Source: Lachnospiraceae bacterium (lineage in GTDB: Bacteria; Bacillota; Clostridia; Lachnospirales; Lachnospiraceae). Taken from it: a stretch of 64,000 nt of DNA. A model generated the notes under the pieces. That model was given only the letters and a program-made list of their open reading frames with translations. It had not been told where the DNA came from and did no database searches. Positions 7,749 to 18,544 of the stretch are shown piece after piece (positions within the stretch are counted from its first letter, which is position 1; each line of letters begins with the position of its first letter). The stretch is from the NCBI GenBank assembly GCA_910575035.1, contig CAJTDL010000023.1, forward strand, positions 1 to 64,000. Direction: 5' to 3'. Made by a program: the position numbers and the translations under genes.

Positions 7749-9065
7749 ATGGATTTATTTGACTATATGCGGGAACAGAACCAGAAGACAGAATCCCCCC
7801 TGGCCAGCCGCCTGCGGCCCACCCGGCTGGAGGAAGTGGTGGGGCAGCAGCATATCATAGGGAAGGATAAGCTGCTGTACCGGGCAATCCAGGCAGATAA
7901 GCTCAGTTCCATTATTTTTTACGGCCCGCCGGGAACGGGAAAGACTACATTGGCGAAGGTGATCGCCCACACTACCCAGGCGGAATTTACCCAGATCAAT
8001 GCTACGGCTGCCGGAAAAAAAGATATGGAGGAGGTAGTGAAGCAGGCAAAGGACAATCAGGGGATGTATGGGAAAAAGACGATTTTATTTATAGATGAGA
8101 TCCACCGTTTCAACAAGGGGCAGCAGGATTATCTTTTGCCCTTCGTGGAGGATGGAACCATAACCCTGGTTGGCGCCACCACAGAAAATCCCTATTTTGA
8201 AGTGAATGGCGCGCTGCTGTCCCGTTCGGTCATTTTTGAACTGAAGCCTTTAAAAAAGCAGGATATCAAGACACTACTGACACGCGCTGTCACAGATCAG
8301 GAAAAAGGCATGGGAACTTATGAGGCGGTTCTGGAGGAGGACGCCCTGGAATTTCTGGCGGATGTGGCAAACGGCGACGCCAGGGCTGCGCTGACTGCCA
8401 TTGAGCTGGGGGTGCTGACTACCCCGCGGGATGCAGACGGGAAAATCCACATAACGCTGGAAGTGGCTTCAGAGTGCATTCAAAAACGCGTAGTGCAGTA
8501 TGACAAAGGCGGGGATAACCATTATGATACAATCTCCGCCTTTATTAAGAGCATGCGTGGGTCAGATCCGGACGCTGCTGTCTATTATTTGGCAAAAATG
8601 CTTTATGCCGGGGAGGATATTAAGTTCATTGCCAGGCGCATTATGATTTGTGCCTCAGAGGATGTGGGAAATGCAGATCCCCATGCTATTATGGTGGCTG
8701 TCAGCGCCGCCCAGGCAGTGGAGCGTGTGGGGATGCCAGAGGCACAGATTATTTTGTCCCAGGCTGTCACTTATGTGGCCAGCGCGCCGAAAAGCAATGC
8801 CGCCTGTGTGGCCATTGAACGGGCAATGGAAATGATAAAGTCTACAAAGACTGCTCCTGTGCCGGCTCATTTGCAGGATTCCCATTATCGGGGGGCGCAG
8901 AAATTAGGGCGTGGGATGGGGTATCTTTATGCCCATGACTTCCCCAACCACTATGTAAGGCAGCAGTACCTTCCAGACGGCCTTACGGACGCAAAATTCT
9001 ATGAGCCAACAGAGAATGGCTATGAAAAAAATATAAAGTCCCACTTGGCATTTTTGAAAGAATAA
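7749..9065 (+). CDS. rarA: replication-associated recombination protein RarA (MgsA), AAA+ ATPase
   Basis: RarA/MgsA is an AAA+ clamp-loader-like ATPase that acts at stalled replication forks. The 438-residue length is standard. Near the N-terminus is SPLASRLRPTRLEEVVGQQH, typical of RuvB/RarA proteins. Walker A is GPPGTGKTTL around residues 58-67, Walker B LFIDEIHRFNKGQQD around 115-129, and sensor 1 GATTENP around 142-148. The C-terminal half carries the tetramerisation-type region (HYDTISAFIKSMRGSDPDAA). AAAGGAG precedes ATG 7749. It appears to be a single-gene unit. Confidence 0.93.
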   Translation: MDLFDYMREQNQKTESPLASRLRPTRLEEVVGQQHIIGKDKLLYRAIQADKLSSIIFYGPPGTGKTTLAKVIAHTTQAEFTQINATAAGKKDMEEVVKQAKDNQGMYGKKTILFIDEIHRFNKGQQDYLLPFVEDGTITLVGATTENPYFEVNGALLSRSVIFELKPLKKQDIKTLLTRAVTDQEKGMGTYEAVLEEDALEFLADVANGDARAALTAIELGVLTTPRDADGKIHITLEVASECIQKRVVQYDKGGDNHYDTISAFIKSMRGSDPDAAVYYLAKMLYAGEDIKFIARRIMICASEDVGNADPHAIMVAVSAAQAVERVGMPEAQIILSQAVTYVASAPKSNAACVAIERAMEMIKSTKTAPVPAHLQDSHYRGAQKLGRGMGYLYAHDFPNHYVRQQYLPDGLTDAKFYEPTENGYEKNIKSHLAFLKE

Positions 9066-9369
9066 ATGCCGCAATCCCACTGATTTTGGGCAACTGGTAG
9101 TTCACAGAAGGACAAGAACCATGATTTTTTAGGAAAAGTCCGCAACACGCGTACAAATGTAAATTTCTGAAAGAAAATGCTTTACAATCGGCAGTCAATA
9201 GTGCATAATAAGGAAGGCAAAAATTGCTGGGCAAACGATAGCAGCTGTAAGCCATAAGAAATCGCTTATCTGCTAACTGATAAAAAAGCAAAATTGAGAA
9301 TGATCAGAACAATGTGGCAATGGCAGACAGGCATAGCAGACAGGAAAAGAATTCAGGAGGATAATGAAC
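9066..9369. other. intergenic, nothing recognised
   Basis: About 300 bp of AT-rich sequence without a gene, clear promoter or terminator. AGGAGG at 9355-9360 is the ribosome site of the next gene. Confidence 0.5.
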
Positions 9370-10659
9370 ATGCAGTCATATCAGGAAATGAGCAGAGAAG
9401 AATTATTACAGGAAAAAAAGAGCCTGGAGGCAGCTTACAAAAAATACGCCAGCGGCGCCTTAAAGCTGGATATGTCCAGAGGGAAGCCATCTGCAGAGCA
9501 GTTGGATCTGTCCATGGAGCTGATGGACGTTTTGGGCAGCGACACAGACATGAACTGTGAAGACGGAACAGATTGCCGGAATTATGGCGTTTTGGACGGC
9601 ATCCAGGAAGCGAAGGTACTGTTGGGCGATATGATTGAGTGCCATCCAGACAATATCATTATTTATGGCAATTCCAGCCTGAATATTATGTATGATATCG
9701 TATCACGTTCCATGACCCATGGCGTGATGGGCAACACTCCCTGGTGTAAGCTGGACAAGGTGAAGTTCTTATGTCCGGTTCCGGGATACGACAGGCATTT
9801 TACGATTACAGAATATTTTGGGATTGAGATGATTAATGTTCCGATGCTCCCCACTGGGCCGGATATGGATATGGTGGAAGAATTGGTGAGCCAGGATGAG
9901 GCCATTAAGGCCATCTGGTGCGTGCCGAAGTATTCCAATCCCCAGGGGATTACGTATTCAGATGAGACGGTACGCCGTTTTGCCAGGCTGAAGCCAGCGG
10001 CAAAGGATTTCCGTATTTATTGGGATAACGCCTATGGGGTGCACCACCTGTATGATATAGACCAGGATAACCTGGTGGAGATTTTGGCAGAATGCAAGCG
10101 GGCAGGGAACCCGGATATGGTGTATAAATTCTGCTCCACCTCAAAAATCAGTTTTCCCGGTTCTGGCGTGGCAGCCATTGCCGCTTCTGCCAACAACTTG
10201 GTGGAAATCCGGGAGCAGATGCGGGTAGCCACCATTGGGCATGACAAAGTAAACCAATTGCGCCATGTAAGGTTTTTCAAAGATATTTATGGCATGACAG
10301 AGCACATGAAAAAACACGCTGACATCCTACGCCCCAAGTTTGAAATGATTATAAACACCTTTGAACAGGAGCTGGGCGGGCGGGAAGCCGGAAGCTGGAT
10401 CGCTCCTAAGGGCGGATATTTTATTGCATTTGAGGCGTTGGAAGGTTGCGCGAAGGCCATTGTGGCAAAGGCGAAGGCCGCAGGCGTGACCTTGACTCCT
10501 GCTGGGGCGCCGTTCCCTTATGGGAAGGATCCTAAGGATTCTATTATCCGCATTGCCCCAACTTATCCAAGCCTGGAGAATTTGAGGATTGCAACGGATA
10601 TTTTTGTGATTTGTGTGAAGCTGGTAACCATTGAGAAAATCTTAAAGATAAAAGCCTAG
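9370..10659 (+). CDS. PLP-dependent aminotransferase, type Ic aspartate aminotransferase-like
   Basis: This is a fold-type I aminotransferase of about 429 residues. The PLP lysine is in CSTSKISFPGSGV near residue 259; WDNAYGVHH supplies the cofactor Asp and Tyr, and SIIRIAP carries the carboxylate-binding Arg. The long N-terminus with LDMSRGKPSAEQLDLS matches the subgroup annotated as aspartate aminotransferase type Ic, which differs from classical AspC. Two start codons compete: AGGAGG (9355-9360) lies 3 bases before ATG 9364 and 9 bases before ATG 9370, so 9370 is chosen. It has no operon partner. Aspartate as amino donor is family inference. Confidence 0.85.
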   Translation: MQSYQEMSREELLQEKKSLEAAYKKYASGALKLDMSRGKPSAEQLDLSMELMDVLGSDTDMNCEDGTDCRNYGVLDGIQEAKVLLGDMIECHPDNIIIYGNSSLNIMYDIVSRSMTHGVMGNTPWCKLDKVKFLCPVPGYDRHFTITEYFGIEMINVPMLPTGPDMDMVEELVSQDEAIKAIWCVPKYSNPQGITYSDETVRRFARLKPAAKDFRIYWDNAYGVHHLYDIDQDNLVEILAECKRAGNPDMVYKFCSTSKISFPGSGVAAIAASANNLVEIREQMRVATIGHDKVNQLRHVRFFKDIYGMTEHMKKHADILRPKFEMIINTFEQELGGREAGSWIAPKGGYFIAFEALEGCAKAIVAKAKAAGVTLTPAGAPFPYGKDPKDSIIRIAPTYPSLENLRIATDIFVICVKLVTIEKILKIKA

Positions 10660-10795
10660 AGAGCGCGGGAGGCAAAGCAGCCGGGATTTATGGAGAGAGC
10701 CATAAGTTTCGGCTGATTTTGCATATTAGCTTGTATTTTTGGTGAAAATAACATAAAATTTTTATTAAATTCACAAAGTTTTGGCAAATCTATGG

Positions 10796-10801
10796 TATAA
10801 T
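10796..10801 (+). promoter_or_regulatory. extended -10 promoter before the alarmone synthetase
   Basis: TATAAT with an upstream TGG (extended -10). No good -35 lies at 16-18 bp. The implied transcript has a 5' leader of about 130 nt before the chosen start. Confidence 0.5.
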
Positions 10802-10936
10802 ATCCTTATGTATGAGTTGCGATGGAATAGAAAATGCAAGGCATGGATCCTGCGGGCGGTTTTTTGCCATGGCATTGGGCGCAGGAGCGGCGGCTTGCAG
10901 ATGAGGAAAATGAAAGGATGGAAAGAAGGGAAGGAA

Positions 10937-11605
10937 ATGGAGTTATCCGTTAAATTGAATGAGGGCGTGGCAAGTTGGGATACGGTTATTTTCTTATACA
11001 ACTCAGCATTGAAGGAAGTGGGTACGAAGCTTGAAATATTGAATGATGAATTTTGCCATGTACATAGATACAATCCCATTGAGTATATCAAGTCCAGGAT
11101 CAAGACACCAGAAAGTATTGTGAAAAAGTTAAAACGCAATGGGTATGAGAGCACCATTGACAATATGGTGAAGCATGTGAATGACATTGCGGGGATACGG
11201 GTGGTCTGCTCCTTTACGTCGGATATTTATCGGCTGGCAGAGATGATTGGGAAGCAGAATGACCTGACGGTTGTGTCTGTGAAGGATTATATTAAGAATC
11301 CAAAGGACAGTGGGTATAAGAGCTACCATATGATGGTGACGGTTCCGATTTTCCTGACAGATGGGGTGGTTGACACGAAGGTAGAGATCCAGATCCGGAC
11401 CATTGCTATGGATTTTTGGGCTAGTTTGGAGCATAAGATCTATTATAAGTTTGAGGGGAATGCGCCAGAATATATTAGCAGGGATCTGCAGGAGTGTGCG
11501 GAGATCGTATCGAAACTGGATGCGAAGATGCTGTCCTTGAATGAAGCAATTTTGAGGGCACGGGAACAGGAGGAGAACCTGAAGGGGCAGATGTTTGGCG
11601 GATAA
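10937..11605 (+). CDS. small alarmone synthetase (RelQ/YjbM type)
   Basis: This is a RelA/SpoT synthetase domain without an HD hydrolase domain, about 222 residues, matching RelQ/SAS1 proteins that make (p)ppGpp from ATP and GTP/GDP. Visible motifs are the substrate-binding KSRIKTPESIVKKLKRNG, DIAGIRVVCSF, the G-loop-like KNPKDSGYKSYH, and VEIQIRTIAMDFWASLEHKI with the catalytic Glu. The frame is open further upstream, but ATG 10937 follows GAAGGGAAGG and begins the conserved MELSVKLNEG segment. It stands alone after its own -10 element. Stress-triggered alarmone production is established for the family. Confidence 0.88.
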   Translation: MELSVKLNEGVASWDTVIFLYNSALKEVGTKLEILNDEFCHVHRYNPIEYIKSRIKTPESIVKKLKRNGYESTIDNMVKHVNDIAGIRVVCSFTSDIYRLAEMIGKQNDLTVVSVKDYIKNPKDSGYKSYHMMVTVPIFLTDGVVDTKVEIQIRTIAMDFWASLEHKIYYKFEGNAPEYISRDLQECAEIVSKLDAKMLSLNEAILRAREQEENLKGQMFGG

Positions 11606-11759
11606 GCCTCCCTAAGCCCTGGATCTGGCCTGTGCTAAGTGCGCCTTGAAATGTCTGCCTTGAGCCTGCGCCCTCTCCCCACAGCTGTTTTTGGCAGGCA
11701 GGAGATGGGCGCGCCTTTCGTGTGAGGGATTTTTATGTGAGGGTTTTTGGGGAGAGTAC

Positions 11760-12566
11760 ATGGTGGATGGAAAGGCTGGTAGAGGGATGCCGAGGAGTAA
11801 GGAGATTTTGAATTTGGCTATTTCGATTGGGGAGGTTATGCTGGAGAGCGGCGGGGAGATTTATCGGGTGCAGGAGACAGTGAGCCGTGTCCTGGAGTCT
11901 TATGGGATAGAGGATTACCATGTGTTTGTGATCACCAATGGGATTTTTGCCACGGTGCATGAGCAGAGGGAGGATGCGGGGAGCATGGTGCGTTATGTGC
12001 CCATTGGGGAGGTGGATCTGCAGCGGGTGGCTGCTGTGAACCAGCTGTCCAGGGAAATCTCTGCGGGGGAATGTACGGTTGAGGAGGCTTATGGGAGGCT
12101 GCGGCAATGTAAGGAGGGGGCGAGGCCTTCAAAGTGGGTGCTGATACTTTCAGGGGGGATAGGATGTGCAGGATTTGGCTATCTGATGGGCGGGCGTCCC
12201 TATGATAGCTTCTTTTCTTTTTTTCTGGGGATGCTGTTGGAAGTATTTTTGCTGGTGACAGCCCATTATAAGGCTTCGAAATTTATTGTGAATATTTTGG
12301 GGAGCGCGTTGGTGACAGCAGGAAGCCTGGCTCTATATGCGGCAGGGACGGGAGTTTTATTTGACCGCGTAATTATCGGCGGGATTATGCCGCTCCTTCC
12401 AGGGGTTTCCATGACAATGGCGATCCGTGACCTGTTTGGCGGGGACTATCTGTCTGGCAGCATCCGGCTGATTGACGCGCTGCTTACCGGGATGTGCATT
12501 GCCATTGGCGTAGGCGCGGCCATCAAGGTATTTCAGATGTTGGGAGGGGGTGTATTGCCTTTATGA
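11760..12566 (+). CDS. threonine/serine exporter family, N-terminal subunit (ThrE/DUF1212)
   Basis: The 268-residue product has a cytosolic N-terminal half (SGGEIYRVQETVSRVLESYG; HVFVITNGIFATVHE), typical of the ThrE N-terminal domain. Then come about five membrane helices from residue ~128, including GAGFGYLMGG-like and PLLPGVSMTMAIRDLFGGDY segments. In actinobacterial ThrE both halves are fused; in Firmicutes they are often two genes, as here. The start at 11760 follows GGGGAGAG. Its last codons overlap the next gene (ATG at 12563 inside this stop). Amino-acid export is a family inference. Confidence 0.82.
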   Translation: MVDGKAGRGMPRSKEILNLAISIGEVMLESGGEIYRVQETVSRVLESYGIEDYHVFVITNGIFATVHEQREDAGSMVRYVPIGEVDLQRVAAVNQLSREISAGECTVEEAYGRLRQCKEGARPSKWVLILSGGIGCAGFGYLMGGRPYDSFFSFFLGMLLEVFLLVTAHYKASKFIVNILGSALVTAGSLALYAAGTGVLFDRVIIGGIMPLLPGVSMTMAIRDLFGGDYLSGSIRLIDALLTGMCIAIGVGAAIKVFQMLGGGVLPL

Positions 12567-13012
12567 TTGCAGAAATCGTGATGTGTATGCTTGCTACAGT
12601 GGCGTTTGCAGTTTTGTTCCATGTGCCGGCAACAGAATACTTTTTTTGCGCGGTCAATGGCGGGGTTGGATGGGTTACCTACAGCTTTTGGCTCTCCCAT
12701 GGGGCCGGGCTTACGTCGGCATCCATATGGGCGGCGCTTGCCCTGACTCTGGCAGCCAGGATCTTGTCAGCGGTACGCAAAATGCCCAGTACAGTATTTT
12801 TGATCACAGGAATCTTTTCCCTGGTGCCTGGAGCTGGGCTGTATTATACATCGTACTTTCTGATTATGGGGGATTTGGCACGGTTTATGGAAAAAGGGAC
12901 AGAGACTCTGAAAATCGCAGGGGCGATTGTGCTGGGGATGATATTTGGGCTTGTGCTTCCCCAGAGCTGGTTTAACCATTTAGGGAAGGCAGTAGAGAGA
13001 ATCCGCAGGTAA
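12563..13012 (+). CDS. threonine/serine exporter family, C-terminal subunit (ThrE2-like)
   Basis: This 149-residue integral membrane protein has about four to five helices. It contains FFCAVNGGVGWVTYSF and FLITGIFSLVPGAGLYYTSY, the hallmark of the DUF3815/ThrE C-terminal domain. ATG 12563 overlaps the stop of the upstream gene (ATGA) and has GGAGGGGG upstream, so the two subunits are translationally coupled and presumably form one transporter. Confidence 0.82.
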   Translation: MIAEIVMCMLATVAFAVLFHVPATEYFFCAVNGGVGWVTYSFWLSHGAGLTSASIWAALALTLAARILSAVRKMPSTVFLITGIFSLVPGAGLYYTSYFLIMGDLARFMEKGTETLKIAGAIVLGMIFGLVLPQSWFNHLGKAVERIRR

Positions 13013-13293
13013 GGGGGAAGCAGGCGCTTAACAACGAATTTGAAACAAATCTTGAATAATAATCTGAGCTAAACTATATGTAAATTTCCAAAAAGTATTA
13101 ACAATGTATTTTTAGGATTGTATAATATAAAAAATTATTTTTATAATATAAAAAAATTCTATTTCTGATTTTTGAAATGAAGATAGGACAATACAGTGGG
13201 CTTACTGTTGGGGAAAGGTGGTGAAGCTGTTGGAATTTTTAAGCCCGATTTAAATAGATTGTTGCAGTAGGAATACAAAAGCTGTCAGTTTAG

Positions 13294-13842
13294 AAAGGAG
13301 CAGATAATGAGACAGAATCAAATGCAGAACAGGTGTCTCTTGAAGATTGGAAAGCCTTGCCAATAGGAGAATATCCTCTCACTGCAGATTCCCCTGAATG
13401 GAAAGAAATGGATTATTGTGAAGCGCTTGATGCATGTAATATGCCGCTGGAATATGCCAAATTGCTGACAACAGAAGAGTTGGTAAAGTATGCTGTAAAG
13501 TATCCGTTTTTATTGGATATATTAGGATTTGATACTTTAGAAGGTGGGATTAATAGTCTGGAAAGGAAATCTGCAGTCTTCCAAGAGTTATTTTCGCGCC
13601 CGGACCATAAAGACGAATTACTAAAGGAATATCAGAATATGTCGTGTGACTATGCTTTGATGGAGGAGTCACTTGACATGGTAAAATCAAATTATGCAGA
13701 AGAACTATTTCTTGAAGCATATTTTGGCATAAATTATGATGAATTATCAGAAGTTCAAGCTGATGAGGTTGTCCAGGAATATGGAAGGAAATATGGAGAA
13801 CGTTCAGAAGACCTTCAGAATTATGGTACGGCAAAAAGGTAA
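13294..13842 (+). pseudogene. Lachnospiraceae-type protein of unknown function, 5' part
   Basis: The open frame has GEYPLTADSPEWKEM, ACNMPLEYAKLLTTEELVKY and YPFLLDILGFDT, a pattern I associate with uncharacterised exported Lachnospiraceae proteins. It has no ATG. A good ribosome site (AAAGGAG) with ATG 13307 lies in another frame that closes quickly; within the proper frame only GTG 13333 is available, without a ribosome site. The N-terminus, probably including a signal peptide, has been lost or frameshifted. The frame ends at 13842, and the following segment continues in frame +1. Function unknown. Confidence 0.6.
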
Positions 13843-13984
13843 TGTTTCTGCCATGGATTTCCCGCAGAATATAGCCCAGGAATCCACCGCTGGGGAGCCT
13901 GCCACCCCTTGGGATGGCACATCTGCAGGAATCCATACAGCCTAGGAACCCATTTCCGAAGAGTCTGCTTCTGCTGGTGGCGAT

Positions 13985-14635
13985 ATGGAAAATGATTCTA
14001 AGGTTTTGGAAGATTTCTCCCTGAAAGATATGCTGCACGAATATAGTGAGGCAGAGTATGCCGTCAATGAGGATGGGACTTATACTTATGATGGAATAGT
14101 TTATCAATATAAGCTGTTGTATAAAAGCAAAGACCCTGCACAAATCAGGGAATTTGTCACAGTTCTTCTCTCAAACAGCAAAGACCTTACAGATGATGAG
14201 GTTTCGAATGCAGGATATATGAACAGGGGAGAGGAAGAGCGGTTAAAGTGTGTTCTAATCGGAAGCGGATGCTCAAAGCTGTCCCCAGAGAATACAGAAG
14301 AAGACACTTCGGGCGTTTCGGAAGATTTATTGCCTGAGCCTAATTGGAGAACTTATAGTAGGAATGCAGACGGAACGTATACCTGCCAGGGCAGTGTTTA
14401 CCGATACAGGTTATTGCTGACTGGGGTATACCGTAACGGAGCCGTTGGCAGCCATAAGCTAATTCTCACGAATAACAAAAACCTTACATATGATGCTATC
14501 ACGGAAGCTATGTTTTCCAGCAGGATGGAAGAGACGCGTCAGCTATCAGGATGCGTGACGGTTGGGGAAGAATTTATCCCGGCAGAGAACTACACTTCCA
14601 TCCCTTTGCCAGAAAACGGAACAGTGATAAAGTGA
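13985..14635 (+). pseudogene. unknown protein with duplicated domain, probable 3' part of the same gene
   Basis: The 216-residue frame from ATG 13985 contains two related blocks. DGTYTYDGIVYQYKLLYKS with SNSKDLTDDEVSNAGYM is matched by DGTYTCQGSVYRYRLLLTG with TNNKNLTYDAITEAMF, so an ancestral domain was duplicated. The same frame is open upstream through an acidic Pro/Ser/Glu-rich linker (13835 onward), interrupted only by TAG 13943-13945. There is no ribosome site at 13985. I infer one ancestral gene (13294-14635) broken by a frameshift near 13840 and this nonsense codon. Function unknown. Confidence 0.5.
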
Positions 14636-14710
14636 AGGCTTCTGTTTTCGTAACCGTTCCGCCAATTTGTGTGCATTGCGAAATGCATAATACATCCAGC
14701 CCAATAGGGC

Positions 14711-14757
14711 ATGGGGCGCGGGGGTTTGCTGTATTGGGCAGCGCCCCCGCGCCCCAT
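14711..14757. terminator. very GC-rich hairpin between convergent genes
   Basis: ATGGGGCGCGGGGG (14711-14724) pairs perfectly over 14 bp with CCCCCGCGCCCCAT (14744-14757). TGCATAA/TTATGCA arms flank it. It lies between two genes pointing at each other. There is no T-run, so classic intrinsic termination is uncertain. Confidence 0.55.
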
Positions 14758-14793
14758 CTTATGCATTGCGTCAGCGGTTCAATAGGGATATTG

Positions 14794-16104
14794 TTATTTC
14801 TCGCATTTCCAGAAATAAGCGCTATACCCTGGCAGCTCGCTCCCCCCGCCAAAGTCATGCTCCTCGCCTGTAATCAAATCCACAGCCATCCCGCATCCCG
14901 CATCAAAATGCGCCGTATAAGCCTCGCTGTCCGCGTTGATGGCCACAAGCACCCTTTCATTTTCACTTTTCCGCTCAAAAATACACTGTTTATTCGTCAG
15001 CACCACAGACTTAAAGCTCCCATAATTCAAAGCCTCAGACCCTTTTTTCGCTTCTGTCAGCTTCGAGATCCAATCTGTCAGATCATTCCACTCTGGCGCT
15101 TCAAAGCTGGGCCGCAAAGAGGGATCCCCATTTGCCTTATCCCCAGGCACCCCCCATTCGCTTCCATAATATACGCATGGAATCCCCGGCATCCCAAAGC
15201 ACAGCGCATAGATCAGCGGCAAATGCTTCTTTTCCTGCAGAACCGTAGCAATCCTGGAAACGTCATGGTTGTCCACAAAGCAAAGCAAATGCTTCCCCCG
15301 GTAAAGGGTCCAGTTTTCCGGCCCAAACTGCCGCAGCAAAGAATGGACAATCTCAAACATATTCATAGAGTTAAAGCTGGAATGCAGCCCCTTATAGCAT
15401 TCATAATTGGTAGCCGAATGGAGCATGGAGTCATTCATCAGCTGGTTGTAATCCCCATGCAGCATTTCCCCCACCAGGAAAAATTCCTCTTTCAGCCCAT
15501 CGCAATGGTTCCGCAGCCGCCTTACAAAATCATGGTCCAGGCAATAAGCCACATCTAACCGCAGCCCGTCAATATCCCATTCTTTCACCCAGAAGCTAAC
15601 GCTTTCCAAAAGGTACTGAATCACTTCCTCGTTCTTCAGGTTCAATTTCACCAGGTCATAATTCCCTTCCCAGCCCTCATACCACAGCCCGTCATTATAA
15701 TTGGAGTTTCCGCCAAAGTTAATATGGAACCAATCCTTATAACGGGAATTTTCCCGATTCTGCAGCACATCCTGGAATGCAAAGAACCCTCTCCCAGCAT
15801 GGTTAAACACCCCATCCAGCACCACCCGTATCCCTGCCTCATGCAAGGCGTCGCATACCTCCTTAAAATCCTCATTGGTGCCCAAACGCACATCCACCTT
15901 CTGATAGTCCCTGGCATTATACCCATGTGTATCCGACTCAAACAGCGGTGAAAAATAAATAGCATTCACTCCTAATTTTTCCAAATGCGGAATCCATTCC
16001 TTCACCTTCTGGATCCGGTTCACAGCCACCCCATCATTCTCAAAGGGCGCCCCGCAAAACCCCAGAGGATAAATCTGATAAAATACACTCTCATAAGCCC
16101 ACAT
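14794..16104 (-). CDS. GH13 alpha-amylase-family glycosidase (cytosolic)
   Basis: The 436-residue (beta/alpha)8 enzyme has all GH13 signature regions: region I DGVFNHAG, region II DGLRLDVAY with the nucleophile Asp, region III FFLVGEML with the acid/base Glu, and region IV CFVDNHDVSR with the transition-state Asp. It has no signal peptide, so it acts inside the cell on imported malto-oligosaccharides (inference). A short C-terminal beta domain follows. AGAAAGGAG precedes ATG 16104. It is compact compared with neopullulanases (about 580 residues), lacking their N-terminal domain. The exact specificity cannot be read from sequence. Confidence 0.88.
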   Translation of the reverse strand: MWAYESVFYQIYPLGFCGAPFENDGVAVNRIQKVKEWIPHLEKLGVNAIYFSPLFESDTHGYNARDYQKVDVRLGTNEDFKEVCDALHEAGIRVVLDGVFNHAGRGFFAFQDVLQNRENSRYKDWFHINFGGNSNYNDGLWYEGWEGNYDLVKLNLKNEEVIQYLLESVSFWVKEWDIDGLRLDVAYCLDHDFVRRLRNHCDGLKEEFFLVGEMLHGDYNQLMNDSMLHSATNYECYKGLHSSFNSMNMFEIVHSLLRQFGPENWTLYRGKHLLCFVDNHDVSRIATVLQEKKHLPLIYALCFGMPGIPCVYYGSEWGVPGDKANGDPSLRPSFEAPEWNDLTDWISKLTEAKKGSEALNYGSFKSVVLTNKQCIFERKSENERVLVAINADSEAYTAHFDAGCGMAVDLITGEEHDFGGGSELPGYSAYFWKCEK

Positions 16105-16448
16105 AACAAAAACTCCTTTCTATAAAAAAACATCCATTATTATGAAATTATCTCGTAACTATTCAGAACCCTTCAAGCGAGCAAAGCCATTCACTGATTT
16201 ATGTAAGAATGAAACAAGATACCCTTATTATAGTAATAATTCCCTATTCTTGCAATATTTAATATACCAAAATATTATTCATTATGGGTTTGGCTTTTAT
16301 GACATGAAAATGCGGAAGATATTCTTCGCTGCGGACGCCGGATACAGAAGCTTTTCCCTGTTGCGGTTCCGTCCGCCTAGCTATCCCCAAACGTCCGCAT
16401 AACCATCCCCAAAATCCATTTTCTTCGCAGAAGAAAAAAGTAAACATA
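16105..16448. other. divergent intergenic region between the GH13 gene and tmk
   Basis: There is no gene in this AT-rich region. A fragment reading CGTAACTATTCAGAACCC near 16150 recalls a MITE-1 end, but nothing else of the element is present. Confidence 0.4.
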
Positions 16449-16477
16449 TTGTAATTTTTTTAGTAAAAGTATATAAT
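16449..16477 (+). promoter_or_regulatory. promoter of tmk
   Basis: TTGTAA (16449-16454) and TATAAT (16472-16477) are exactly 17 bp apart, 64 bp before the tmk start. Confidence 0.75.
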
Positions 16478-16540
16478 AATCCCATAGGAACTAAAATCTG
16501 CGTGCCTCCCAAGCGCACAGAACGGAGGAAAACATAAAAC

Positions 16541-18272
<1,732 letters not shown>

Positions 18273-18323
18273 GATTGACAGGAGCCCAAGATTATGAGAT
18301 AGTAAGCAGAAAAGGATTCATGC

Positions 18324-18467
18324 GTTAGTATTCATGGCTCAGGAATGCACTGAACTGCGTATTCCATGATAGCATGATTCAGGAGTGAGGGGCGGTTTCT
18401 GCGAAGCAAAACTTTAAATACTGCCCCGAATTGTTGCTATGAGCGGCTCCAGGCCGTGAATAGTAAC
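18324..18467 (+). mobile_element. MITE-1 copy B
   Basis: This is a complete 144-bp copy. The left end is GTTAGTATTCATGGC and the right end GGCCGTGAATAGTAAC, an inverted pair. Flanks GATTCATGC (18315-18323) and GATCCATGC (18468-18476) form a near-perfect 9-bp target duplication. It is inserted between the lacI-type gene and nadA and probably displaced the nadA promoter region. Confidence 0.85.
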
Positions 18468-18544
18468 GATCCATGCCGCCACAGGCGGGATGCGTCCCTG
18501 TGCAGAAAACAGGGGCGCTAATAATACAGAAAGCAGGGGAAATT

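Noticed and set aside
14551-15558. 335-codon open frame on the plus strand opposite the GH13 gene
   Set aside because: It is the complement of a strongly conserved GH13 enzyme with all catalytic motifs; the plus frame has no recognisable domain.
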